NCBI GenBank assembly: GCA_964012875.1
Contig: CAXGUU010000009.1
Span: 1-25,538 of the forward strand
From: CAXGUU01 sp964012875
GTDB taxonomy: Bacteria > Pseudomonadota > Gammaproteobacteria > Ga0077536
Reading direction: 5' to 3'
Length of the DNA stretch: 25,538 nt
The notes beneath the pieces are model-generated. The model was not told the DNA's origin and ran no database searches. It was given only the letters and a program-made list of their open reading frames with translations. A program made the translations under genes and the position numbers. Below are positions 17,188 to 24,279 of this stretch, one piece after another. Within the stretch, counting starts at the first letter, position 1, and every line of letters begins with the position of its first letter.

Positions 17188-17364
17188 ATGAACACACCAT
17201 GGCTCTACATCTTGTGTTCCAAATGCGCGAATACAGCGCTGCGAATCTTCGTGCATTTTGGACACAGGCCGTTCGACCCAGACTTATTCAGAGATTCCCG
17301 AACGCGGTGGGCACGCTCGATTCCTTTTTACGTAATGGGCGCGGAATGGCGTCTATCGTCCTAG
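17188..17364 (+). CDS. Possible small protein of 58 residues, unrecognised
   Basis: A GGAG (17181-17184) lies three bases before an ATG at 17188, in the gap between two minus-strand genes. The frame encodes 58 residues with a CSKC pair near the start (YILCSKCANTALRIF) and ends at 17364, overlapping the TAG of the lyase gene in a CTAG palindrome. I recognise no family. A second overlapping frame from 17199 is also open for 75 codons, so coding is unproven and this may be chance. Confidence 0.2.
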   Translation: MNTPWLYILCSKCANTALRIFVHFGHRPFDPDLFRDSRTRWARSIPFYVMGAEWRLSS

Positions 17365-18269
17365 GCCGCGTCACGCGGCGGAAACAATCCGGCCCGCGTG
17401 ATCATCGCCGGCATCTCGGCCTGTAGCGGTCCCGCCAGCCATTTAGAGGTTGCGATGATTTTTTCTATATCGACACCGGTCTCAAAACCCATTCGATGGA
17501 GGAGATAGAGCACATCCTCAGTACCAACGTTGCCGGTGGCGCCCGGCGCGAATGGACACCCCCCAACGCCGCCGCAACTGGCGTCGATGATGCGTACGCC
17601 CGCCTCGACAGCTGCATAAACGTTGCCAATTCCGGTATTGCGGGTGTTATGGAAATGCATGCGCAGCGGCATGTCTCCTGTGCGCTCGCGCACGACCTCG
17701 ATGACGCGCGTAATGTCGCTGGGGACGGCAACGCCGATGCTGTCGGCCAGGGCAATTTCGTCGACGCCGTCGTCGGCAAGCCGGGCGGCGATATCCGCCA
17801 CGCGTTCCGGCTTGACTTCGCCTTCAAAAGGACATCCGAAGCTGGCCGCGATCGTAACCCCAATAAAACGCCCGTCTTCCTTTGAGCGTCTAACCATCGA
17901 CCCGAGGTTGTTGAGCATTTGTTCAGCGGACTGCCCCTGGTTACGCTGGCAGAACGTATCGGTCGTCACCATAACGCCGTTGATCTGGTCAATCGCACTG
18001 TCGAGTGCGCGCTCAAGTCCCTTCAAATTCAGGACCAGCCCGATAAACGTTGCGTCAGAATCCCGCGGCAAGCCGGCAATGACGGCGTCTGCGTCCGCCA
18101 TTTGCGGGACCCGTTTCGGATTCACGAAGCTGGCGACTTCGAGCCGGCGGACACCGGCATCGACCAGACGATTGATCAACTGGATCTTGGTCTCAGTATC
18201 AACCAGTTGCGGTTGGCTTTGCAGGCCGTCGCGCGGCCCGACATCGACGATTTCGACTGTTTCAGTCAT
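17361..18269 (-). CDS. mvaB: Hydroxymethylglutaryl-CoA lyase
   Basis: This TIM-barrel enzyme of the DRE-metallolyase family cleaves HMG-CoA to acetyl-CoA and acetoacetate, the last step of leucine degradation. The 302-residue protein starts VEIVDVGPRDGLQSQ. It has EVASFVNPKRVPQMADA, SFGCPFEGEV, a metal site in LRMHFHNTRNTG, and the active-site loop CGGVGGCPFAPGATGNVGTEDV, whose GGCP Cys is catalytic. ATG at 18269 is the family start; the open frame extends 27 codons further without similarity. No other leucine-degradation genes are adjacent. It is divergent from gor. Confidence 0.93.
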   Translation of the reverse strand: MTETVEIVDVGPRDGLQSQPQLVDTETKIQLINRLVDAGVRRLEVASFVNPKRVPQMADADAVIAGLPRDSDATFIGLVLNLKGLERALDSAIDQINGVMVTTDTFCQRNQGQSAEQMLNNLGSMVRRSKEDGRFIGVTIAASFGCPFEGEVKPERVADIAARLADDGVDEIALADSIGVAVPSDITRVIEVVRERTGDMPLRMHFHNTRNTGIGNVYAAVEAGVRIIDASCGGVGGCPFAPGATGNVGTEDVLYLLHRMGFETGVDIEKIIATSKWLAGPLQAEMPAMITRAGLFPPRDAA

Positions 18270-18293
18270 CGAGTTGAACGCTCTGCAGGGTGT

Positions 18294-18324
18294 TTGACAT
18301 GCATTGTACCGAACGGGGTCTATC
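18294..18324 (+). promoter_or_regulatory. Weak promoter candidate for gor
   Basis: A perfect TTGACA (18294-18299) lies in the divergent mvaB-gor region, followed 19 bases later by a poor TCTATC -10. A better -10-like TATACT at 18369-18374 has no matching -35. Either could drive gor; the evidence is only positional. Confidence 0.25.
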
Positions 18325-18411
18325 TCGTTGGCATCCGGCGACGTGCGCACAGCCGTTGCCCGACACCCTATACTTGTGCGTCCCCATCAACGGATCTTTC
18401 AGTCTGACAGT

Positions 18412-19767
18412 ATGAGTGAGTTCGATTTTGACCTCTTTGTGATTGGCGGCGGCTCGGGTGGCGTGCGTGCCGGCCGCATGGCTGCCGGTTTTGGCAAGCG
18501 CGTTGCCGTAGCCGAGGAACGTTACCTTGGTGGAACCTGCGTGAACGTCGGCTGCGTACCCAAAAAATTGTTTTCCTACGGGGCGCATTTCAACGAAGAT
18601 TTTGAACACGCCGCCGGGTTCGGCTGGAAGATTGGCCCACGTCAGTTCGACTGGTCCACGCTGATCGCCAACAAGGACAAAGAAATTGACCGGCTGAATG
18701 GCATTTACCGTCGCCTGCTGGACAATGCCGGGGCGACGATATTCGACGCCCACGCCGAACTCAAAGGCCCCCACGAGGTTGAGGTCAACGGCACGCGATA
18801 CTCGGCTGAACGGATTCTGGTCGCGACAGGGGGATGGCCTTTTGTGCCGGAATTCGAAGGCAGTGATCTGGCAATTACCTCAAACGAGGCCTTCCACCTT
18901 GAGCGCCTGCCTGAACGCGCGCTTGTTGTCGGCGGCGGTTACATCGCGGTCGAGTTCGCCGGTATTTTTAATGGACTCGGCGCCCGCACGACGCAACTGT
19001 ACCGCGGTCCCATGTTTCTGCGCGGGTTCGATGATGACTGCCGTACGTTTCTCGCGGAGGAAGTTCGGAAGAAAGGCGTTGACCTGCGCCTGAATAACGA
19101 CATTGCCAAAATCGAACGGCACGACGGCGCACTTCGGGCGACGTTACAGGATGGCTCGCACCTCGACTGCGATCTCGTCATGTATGCAACCGGACGCAAA
19201 CCGCTGTCCGACCAGGTCGGACTCGATACCTGCAACGTCCGCCTGAACGACAAAGGGGCGATTTGCGTCGACGAGAATTACCGCACCAATGTCGAATCAA
19301 TTTACGCCATCGGCGATGTCACCGACCGCGTTAATCTGACGCCGGTCGCCCTGGCCGAGGGCATGGCCCTGGTCTGGCACCTTTACCAGGATACCGAAAA
19401 GCCGGTGAGCTACGAGTACATTCCGAGTGCGGTATTCAGTCAGCCCAACCTCGGCACAGTTGGCTATACAGAAACCGAAGCACGCAGCAAATTCGATGAT
19501 GTCGAAATTTACCGCTCGACGTTTACGCCGCTTAAACACACCCTTTCGGGGAGCGATGAAAAAACCCTGATGAAACTGATCGTCGATAAACACACCGACC
19601 GGGTCGTGGGTGCCCACATGGTCGGTCCGGATGCCGGCGAAACGATACAGGGGCTCGCGGTGGCCATGAAAGCAGGGGCCACGAAGACGCTGTTCGATAG
19701 TACGATCGGCATCCACCCAACTTCGGCGGAAGAGTGGGTGACAATGCGCGAACCTGTCTCGTCGTGA
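18412..19767 (+). CDS. gor: Glutathione-disulfide reductase
   Basis: Gor reduces glutathione disulfide with NADPH through FAD and a redox cysteine pair. The 451-residue protein has the FAD Rossmann motif FVIGGGSGGVRAGR (9-22), the active-site GGTCVNVGCVPKKL (C43 and C48), and the NADPH motif VVGGGYIAVEFAG. The second FAD motif is IYAIGDVT, and the C-terminal base lies in GIHPTSAEEWVTM (H435), supplied to the partner subunit. Lack of an FMxxA-like lipoamide signature and the VNVGCVPKK spacing favour glutathione over dihydrolipoamide as substrate. The open frame begins earlier, but ATG at 18412 matches the family start. A TGA-containing peroxiredoxin gene follows 73 bases later. Confidence 0.94.
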   Translation: MSEFDFDLFVIGGGSGGVRAGRMAAGFGKRVAVAEERYLGGTCVNVGCVPKKLFSYGAHFNEDFEHAAGFGWKIGPRQFDWSTLIANKDKEIDRLNGIYRRLLDNAGATIFDAHAELKGPHEVEVNGTRYSAERILVATGGWPFVPEFEGSDLAITSNEAFHLERLPERALVVGGGYIAVEFAGIFNGLGARTTQLYRGPMFLRGFDDDCRTFLAEEVRKKGVDLRLNNDIAKIERHDGALRATLQDGSHLDCDLVMYATGRKPLSDQVGLDTCNVRLNDKGAICVDENYRTNVESIYAIGDVTDRVNLTPVALAEGMALVWHLYQDTEKPVSYEYIPSAVFSQPNLGTVGYTETEARSKFDDVEIYRSTFTPLKHTLSGSDEKTLMKLIVDKHTDRVVGAHMVGPDAGETIQGLAVAMKAGATKTLFDSTIGIHPTSAEEWVTMREPVSS

Positions 19768-19830
19768 GTTGCAGAACTCAGAACATGACCGTAACACCGC
19801 AAACGTAACAATCCGCACCAGTTCTTTTCC

Positions 19831-19843
19831 GGAGGATCACATG
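19831..19843 (+). promoter_or_regulatory. Ribosome binding site fixing the peroxiredoxin start
   Basis: GGAGGA at 19831-19836 stands four bases before ATG 19841. This makes 19841 the start rather than an upstream in-frame codon, and it exposes a signal peptide at the N-terminus. Confidence 0.8.
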
Positions 19844-20377
19844 AAAAACCGACTGAAGGCACTCCTGTCCTGCGCCGCACTAGTCGCCGCGTTCAGTGGT
19901 CATGCAATCGCGGCAGACCTGTTGAAGGTCGGCGACACGGCTCCTGACTTCAGCCTGCCAGGGTCGGACGGTCAGCTGCACCGATTGTCTGACTACCGAG
20001 GACAAACCGTGGTTCTTGCATGGTTCCCGAAAGCATTCACAGGCGGCTGAACGGCCGAATGCAAGTCGCTCCGTGAGAGTGGCGAGAAGATTCGTGCATT
20101 TGATGTCAGCTATTTCATGGCGAGCTGTGACGACGTGGAAAAAAACACAGCCTTTGCGCAGAAAAACAGTGCTGACTATCCTATCCTCAGCGACCCGGAC
20201 AAAACGACAGCCAATGCTTACGGGGTATTAATGGCGGTTGGCTATCCGAACCGCTGGACCTTCTACATCGACGGCGCGGGCAAGATCGCTTACATCGACA
20301 AATCGGTCAGCGCTATCAGCGCGGGGGACGACATCGCTGCGCGCCTGGCGGCACTTGGAACGCCAAAGCGGGAATAG
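19841..20377 (+). CDS. Selenocysteine-containing peroxiredoxin (AhpC/TSA family), exported; in-frame TGA at codon 70
   Basis: The frame from ATG 19841 to TAG 20377 encodes 178 residues with one interruption, TGA at 20048-20050 (codon 70). It begins with a signal peptide (MKNRLK, hydrophobic LLSCAALVAAFSG, then AIA-A, cleavage near 24-25). The thioredoxin-fold peroxiredoxin core follows: VGDTAPDFSLPGSDG, LSDYRGQTVVLAWFPKAFTGG, then TGA, then TAECKSLRESG. In Cys homologues that position is the peroxidatic Cys of GGCTAEC, so TGA most simply encodes selenocysteine, with C74 as a possible resolving residue. After the TGA the frame keeps full family similarity (YPILSDPDKTTANAYGVL, RWTFYIDGAGKIAYID). 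A hairpin suitable as a SECIS follows. The alternative, a fresh nonsense mutation or base error (TGC/TGT to TGA), cannot be excluded. Automated gene calling would split or shorten the gene. Confidence 0.85.
20058..20100 (+). promoter_or_regulatory. Candidate bacterial SECIS hairpin downstream of the Sec TGA
   Basis: The mRNA can pair AATGCA (20058-20063) with TGCATT (20095-20100) and, inside that, TCGCT (20066-20070) with GGCGA (20081-20085). This leaves an apical loop CCGTGAGAGT (20071-20080) that starts 20 bases after the TGA. Bacterial SECIS elements lie immediately 3' of the codon with an exposed GU-containing loop at about this distance. The internal loop is asymmetric and no folding energy was computed. 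Confidence 0.5.
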
Positions 20378-20478
20378 GACTATATCGATACCCGCCCCTG
20401 CGAGGCTGTGTCGCCCCGGAGGCAGACTCGATGATGCCAGTGGGGAATAATGAGGAATTCAACTCGGGAGGCTGAACG

Positions 20479-20901
20479 ATGAGCGATTTACAGAGCGCCG
20501 TGACCCTGGTGAAGGATGGCATCCATAATCCATCCGAACCACGACACTTTATGCGCGTCATCGAATGTTCAAATCAGGTCACTGCGACTCTTGATGGCCT
20601 CGAACTTGCCAACTCTCGGCGCGCGTTGAAGGTCAAGGAAGTCGGTTTCGATATTTATGACACCGTTTTCTATTTTCCGCGGGAAGACGTCTCAATGGCG
20701 CGCCTGTCGAAAAACGAAAAGACCACGCATTGTCCACTCAAGGGTGACACCGAATACTTCGATATCCAGACTGATGATGGCCAGAAGGAAAATCTTGCCT
20801 GGTCTTATGATCGAACCATTGGCATCGCGGATGTGATCAAAAACTACATCGGCTTCGATACTCGCGGCGTGCAAGTTACTGAATACACAGCTGGGAGCTA
20901 G
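20479..20901 (+). CDS. DUF427-domain protein
   Basis: The 140-residue protein carries the DUF427 signature: a beta-rich N-terminal part (VTATLDGLELANSRRALKVKE) and YFPREDVSMARL. The most conserved segment, KTTHCPLKGDTEYFD, contains a His-Cys pair, followed by LAWSYDRTIG. The family has no settled biochemical role that I can state. A good Shine-Dalgarno (GGGAGG, 20466-20471) precedes the ATG. It lies 101 bases after the selenoprotein gene in the same direction and converges on the MATE gene; co-transcription with gor and the peroxiredoxin is possible but not shown. Confidence 0.88.
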   Translation: MSDLQSAVTLVKDGIHNPSEPRHFMRVIECSNQVTATLDGLELANSRRALKVKEVGFDIYDTVFYFPREDVSMARLSKNEKTTHCPLKGDTEYFDIQTDDGQKENLAWSYDRTIGIADVIKNYIGFDTRGVQVTEYTAGS

Positions 20902-20945
20902 CCGCTGATTGCCGAGCGCCTTAAGGGTATACCCGGCACGTGGCG

Positions 20946-22316
20946 CTAGGCGGTCGCGGCAGTCCCGGCCGCGGTTTCGAGGCGACGGGTCACGACTCTG
21001 AATCGTCCGATCAGAAAGATGCCTGCAGTCATGAGACAAATCGTCAGCCCCAGCCAGATTCCAACGGCGCCCCGCTCGACAACCCGGTCGAGGATATAAA
21101 TCAAGGTAAATCCAATGCCCCAGTAGTTAAAGGCATTGAGCAACATCGGAACCCGCGTATCTTTCAATCCGCGCAGCGCGAAAGCAGCCGCCACCTGGAT
21201 GCCATCGCCGAGCTGAAGAAATGCCGCGACGATGAACAGGCTCACGCACAGTGCCGCGACTTCCGCTTCCTGCGTGTACACAGCGGTAATCTCGCCAGCA
21301 AACATTAACGTGGTGATTGTTGAAATGCTCGCTATCGCGCCACACAGCACCATACCGGTGAAGCCGATGCGACGGGCCCCGGCAATATCGTCACGCCCCA
21401 CTGCCTGCCCCACGCAGACGGTCAATGCCATACCCAAACCGAGTGGCACCATGAACACGAGCCCTGAATAGTTGAGTACGATCTGGTGCGCTGCAACGGC
21501 CGCAGTTCCAAGTCGTCCCATCATCAAAGCAACCGCAGTAAACAACCCTGATTGCAGAAATAGTGACAGGCCAATTGGCGCGCCCAACACAATCAAGCGT
21601 CGGAGCGTGTTCCGATCCGGCAGCTCCCACTGATACCAGATCTGAAATGCTCGATAGTGTGGCGACCAGCGCGTATGCAAAGCCAGCATCAGGAACATCA
21701 GCCAAAACGCGATGCCATTACCCAATCCACTTCCAACCGCGCCAAGTTGAGGCGCGCCGAACGCACCGAACATGAAAGCGTAATTCAATAACACGTTCGT
21801 CGGCAGCGCGATCGCCATGACGGTCATCACCGGAACGGTCCTGCCGACGCCTTCGGTCATCTGTTTCAGCGTGTGGTACGCGTAGGCGGCAACGACGCCC
21901 CAACTCAGCGCATCAAGATATCCTTGGGCCAGCGCGCAGACCTTCGTGTCAATTCGCATCCACAGCAGCACGGGTTCTATCGAACGCATGAATACGATGA
22001 CTATGGCCGCAACCGCAAGACTGAGCCAGAACCCCTGACGGGTGTCGCGGCCAATCGCGCTCAGCTTGCCAGCACCGAAGTGCTGGGCGACGGTGGGTCC
22101 AAGCGCCATCACGATACCAAGGCCCAGCAGGAAGATCGCGATCCAAACGCCCGACCCGATGGCGACAGCCGCGAGTTGGGTAGCACCAAGCGTGGACGCC
22201 ATCAGCGTGTCAGCGACAGTGACCGCAATACTCGCTACGTTGTTGATAATCAATGGCCAACCGATCCTGAAAATCGCCCGGACATCGGCCACTGTCTGCG
22301 GTCGAAACAGGTTCAT
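20946..22316 (-). CDS. MATE-family efflux transporter (NorM-like)
   Basis: The 456-residue inner-membrane protein has twelve hydrophobic helices in two MATE halves. It begins AIFRIGWPLIINNVASIAVTVADTLMASTLG, with the second half at LIVLGAPIGLSLFLQSGLFTAVALMMGRLG and AAHQIVLNYSGLVFMVPLGLGMALTVCVGQAVG. MATE proteins export drugs and metabolites in exchange for Na+ or H+. The pattern and length suit the NorM subfamily, but the substrate cannot be read. An in-frame GTG 17 codons upstream (22367) is open; ATG 22316 gives the usual short cytoplasmic lead, so I prefer it. No regulator gene is next to it. Confidence 0.91.
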   Translation of the reverse strand: MNLFRPQTVADVRAIFRIGWPLIINNVASIAVTVADTLMASTLGATQLAAVAIGSGVWIAIFLLGLGIVMALGPTVAQHFGAGKLSAIGRDTRQGFWLSLAVAAIVIVFMRSIEPVLLWMRIDTKVCALAQGYLDALSWGVVAAYAYHTLKQMTEGVGRTVPVMTVMAIALPTNVLLNYAFMFGAFGAPQLGAVGSGLGNGIAFWLMFLMLALHTRWSPHYRAFQIWYQWELPDRNTLRRLIVLGAPIGLSLFLQSGLFTAVALMMGRLGTAAVAAHQIVLNYSGLVFMVPLGLGMALTVCVGQAVGRDDIAGARRIGFTGMVLCGAIASISTITTLMFAGEITAVYTQEAEVAALCVSLFIVAAFLQLGDGIQVAAAFALRGLKDTRVPMLLNAFNYWGIGFTLIYILDRVVERGAVGIWLGLTICLMTAGIFLIGRFRVVTRRLETAAGTAATA

Positions 22317-22459
22317 CAGGATTGATTTTTGCCTAAAACCTTGGCCCGTAGAACGAACATTCAGCACCAGCTACGGCGCTGTTCCGGTCGCGCGAGCCCG
22401 GCGCTTCAAAAAGCGCGGTGAATTCACGGTCCGCCAGGCAGCCGAGCGCGAATTCGCAC

Positions 22460-24088
22460 TCAGGCCGCATGTTCGATGCGGGGGACCGCCGCAAGTAACT
22501 GCCTGGTATAGGGATGTTGGGGTTGGGTCAGGATCGATTCGACATCGCCGTGCTCGACAATCTGCCCCTGATACATCACCGCGACGCTATGGGCGAGGTA
22601 GGCCACCACACCGATATTGTGGGTTACGAACAGGTAGGTCAGTCCGAGCTGATCCTGTAAGTCGCGCAACAACTCCAGTATCTGCGCCTGAACTGAGACA
22701 TCGAGCGCGCTGGTCGGTTCATCGCATACGATTAGCTCAGGGTCCACCGCCAGCGCCCTGGCGATACATATTCTCTGGCGCTGGCCGCCGGAGAACTCGT
22801 GTGGATAGCGCAGTGCATGGGCCGCTTCAAGGCCTACCTGAGAAAGTAACTCGCTGACCCGGGCGTTTCGCGCCTCGGCGCTGTCACCTATGCCTTGCGC
22901 GATCATCCCTTCCTTGATGATCTCTCCCACCGTCATACGCGGATTCATTGACGAATAGGGATCCTGAAACACGACCTGGAGGTCGCTGCGATAGCTCCGC
23001 AAAGTGCTGGCCTTGAGCTGCCTCAAGTCAGTGCCGCGATAGGTCACGCTGCCGCTGGTGACATCGGTCAGCTGCAGGATCCCTTTCCCCATCGTCGTCT
23101 TGCCCGAGCCGGATTCTCCGACTACCGCCAGCGTTCGGCCTCGCTCGACTTCAAGATCGATGCCATCGACCGCCTTGACGTGGCCAACTGTCCGTTTGAA
23201 CACGCCACGCTTTATTGGAAACCAGACCTTTAAGTCGCGCACGGTCAAAATGGGTTCAACCGACTCCGATGATGGCCGATGCCCTTCCGCGACGCGCTTC
23301 TCCCAGCTCGGCAGGGCCGCGAACAGCTGCTTGGAATAAGGGTGCTGCGGCGCCTCGTAGAAATCATCCTTTGAACCCTGCTCAACGATCCTGCCCTCTT
23401 TCATCACGACCACGCGGTCGGCTACCTGATGAGCAACCGCCAGATCGTGAGTAATGAACAAAATGCCCATCGAGCGTTCGCGTTGAATTGAGCGAATGAG
23501 ATCGAGCACCTGCGCCTGAATCGTCACATCGAGTGCCGTCGTCGGTTCATCGGCGATAAGAAGATCCGGATCGCCGGCCAGTGCCATCGCAACCATGACA
23601 CGCTGCTTCATACCGCCGGAGAACTGATGCGGGTACTCGCGAATCCGATCAAGCGGATTCGCGATACCGACTGCATCGAACAACTCGACGACACGATCAT
23701 TCAACGCCTGTCCGGACAGGCCCTTGTGTCGTTTAAGCGTTTCGCCGATCTGGGCGCCGACAGTCATCACGGGATTCAGCGATGATTGCGGTTCCTGAAA
23801 AACCATGCCGATTGCTGAACCACGAACATCCCGCATCCGAACTTCCGGTAAACGGAACAGATCCTCCCCCTTAAGCCTGACTTCCCCGCTCACCACCCGG
23901 GCCGCCGGCGGCAGCAAGCGCGAAACAGCGAGCGCTGATAACGACTTACCGCTGCCCGATTCTCCTACGAGCACCACAGTTTCTCCGGCAGCGATCTCGA
24001 AGCTGACGCCATCAACGGCGCGCATCAGGCGCTCACCGTGACCGAAATGAACGGCGAGATCCCTGACCTCTAGCAGTTGGTTGGACAT
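22460..24088 (-). CDS. Peptide/nickel-type ABC transporter, fused tandem ATP-binding protein (YejF/GsiA-like)
   Basis: The 542-residue protein contains two complete ABC ATPase modules, equivalent to fused DppD and DppF. The first has Walker A GESGSGKS (about 41-48), signature FSGGMKQRV and Walker B LLIADEPTTALD. The second has GESGSGKT, FSGGQRQRI and LIVCDEPTSALD. Each module ends with the oligopeptide/dipeptide C-terminal motif (HPYSKQLFAALP; HPYTRQLLAAVP). It would energise an oligopeptide-type importer, with the permease at 24280-25538 as the likely partner; the periplasmic binding protein and second permease lie outside the window. Resemblance to YejF and GsiA is similar, so no symbol is assigned. 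Only a 191-base interval holding a gene fragment separates it from the permease. Confidence 0.92.
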   Translation of the reverse strand: MSNQLLEVRDLAVHFGHGERLMRAVDGVSFEIAAGETVVLVGESGSGKSLSALAVSRLLPPAARVVSGEVRLKGEDLFRLPEVRMRDVRGSAIGMVFQEPQSSLNPVMTVGAQIGETLKRHKGLSGQALNDRVVELFDAVGIANPLDRIREYPHQFSGGMKQRVMVAMALAGDPDLLIADEPTTALDVTIQAQVLDLIRSIQRERSMGILFITHDLAVAHQVADRVVVMKEGRIVEQGSKDDFYEAPQHPYSKQLFAALPSWEKRVAEGHRPSSESVEPILTVRDLKVWFPIKRGVFKRTVGHVKAVDGIDLEVERGRTLAVVGESGSGKTTMGKGILQLTDVTSGSVTYRGTDLRQLKASTLRSYRSDLQVVFQDPYSSMNPRMTVGEIIKEGMIAQGIGDSAEARNARVSELLSQVGLEAAHALRYPHEFSGGQRQRICIARALAVDPELIVCDEPTSALDVSVQAQILELLRDLQDQLGLTYLFVTHNIGVVAYLAHSVAVMYQGQIVEHGDVESILTQPQHPYTRQLLAAVPRIEHAA

Positions 24089-24090
24089 CG

Positions 24091-24279
24091 TCAGGACCCC
24101 TGTGTCAAATCATCAAATTGAAGCCAACCCGGATGCGGCCTGAAGCGCTCGCAGTACTCTCGCTCCAGCGCATTCAATCGGTCCATGATCTCGGCGACGC
24201 CACGATCGCGAGCATATACGATGGGCCCGCCGCGAAAAGGCGCAAACCCGGTACCGAAAACCATAGCGGCAGCAATCGA
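24091..24279 (-). pseudogene. C-terminal fragment of a 3-hydroxyacyl-CoA dehydrogenase (FadB/FadJ-like)
   Basis: Between the permease stop and the ATPase start, one frame reads 62 residues with the C-terminal signature of the bifunctional fatty-acid oxidation protein: AAMVFGTGFAPFRGGPIVYAR, then GVAEIMDRLNALEREYCERFRPHPGW, ending at TGA 24091. In intact enzymes this is the last helical repeat of the 3-hydroxyacyl-CoA dehydrogenase part. The other roughly 600-700 residues are absent; the fragment begins in frame immediately after the TGA of the permease, with no start or ribosome site of its own. It looks like the stump of a gene replaced by the ABC genes. Its last bases supply the leader of the ATPase gene. 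Confidence 0.82.

Noticed and set aside
19841..19920. Lipoprotein signal (LLSC) at the N-terminus of the peroxiredoxin
   Set aside because: The Cys at position 11 is too early and the -2 residue is Leu; the later AIA-A site fits a normal signal peptidase I cleavage better.
20016..20231. Overlapping plus-strand frame starting just before the TGA codon of the peroxiredoxin
   Set aside because: It is out of frame with the peroxiredoxin and has no similarity; the in-frame continuation after TGA carries the conserved sequence.
22401..22416. Hairpin GCGCTT-CAAA-AAGCGC between the ATPase and MATE genes
   Set aside because: Stem is short and no T tract follows in either direction, so termination is not supported.
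22042..22857. Long plus-strand open frame (about 270 codons) across the MATE and ATPase genes
   Set aside because: It is antisense to two well-supported genes, Arg/Pro/Ser-rich and without any family motif: a composition shadow.
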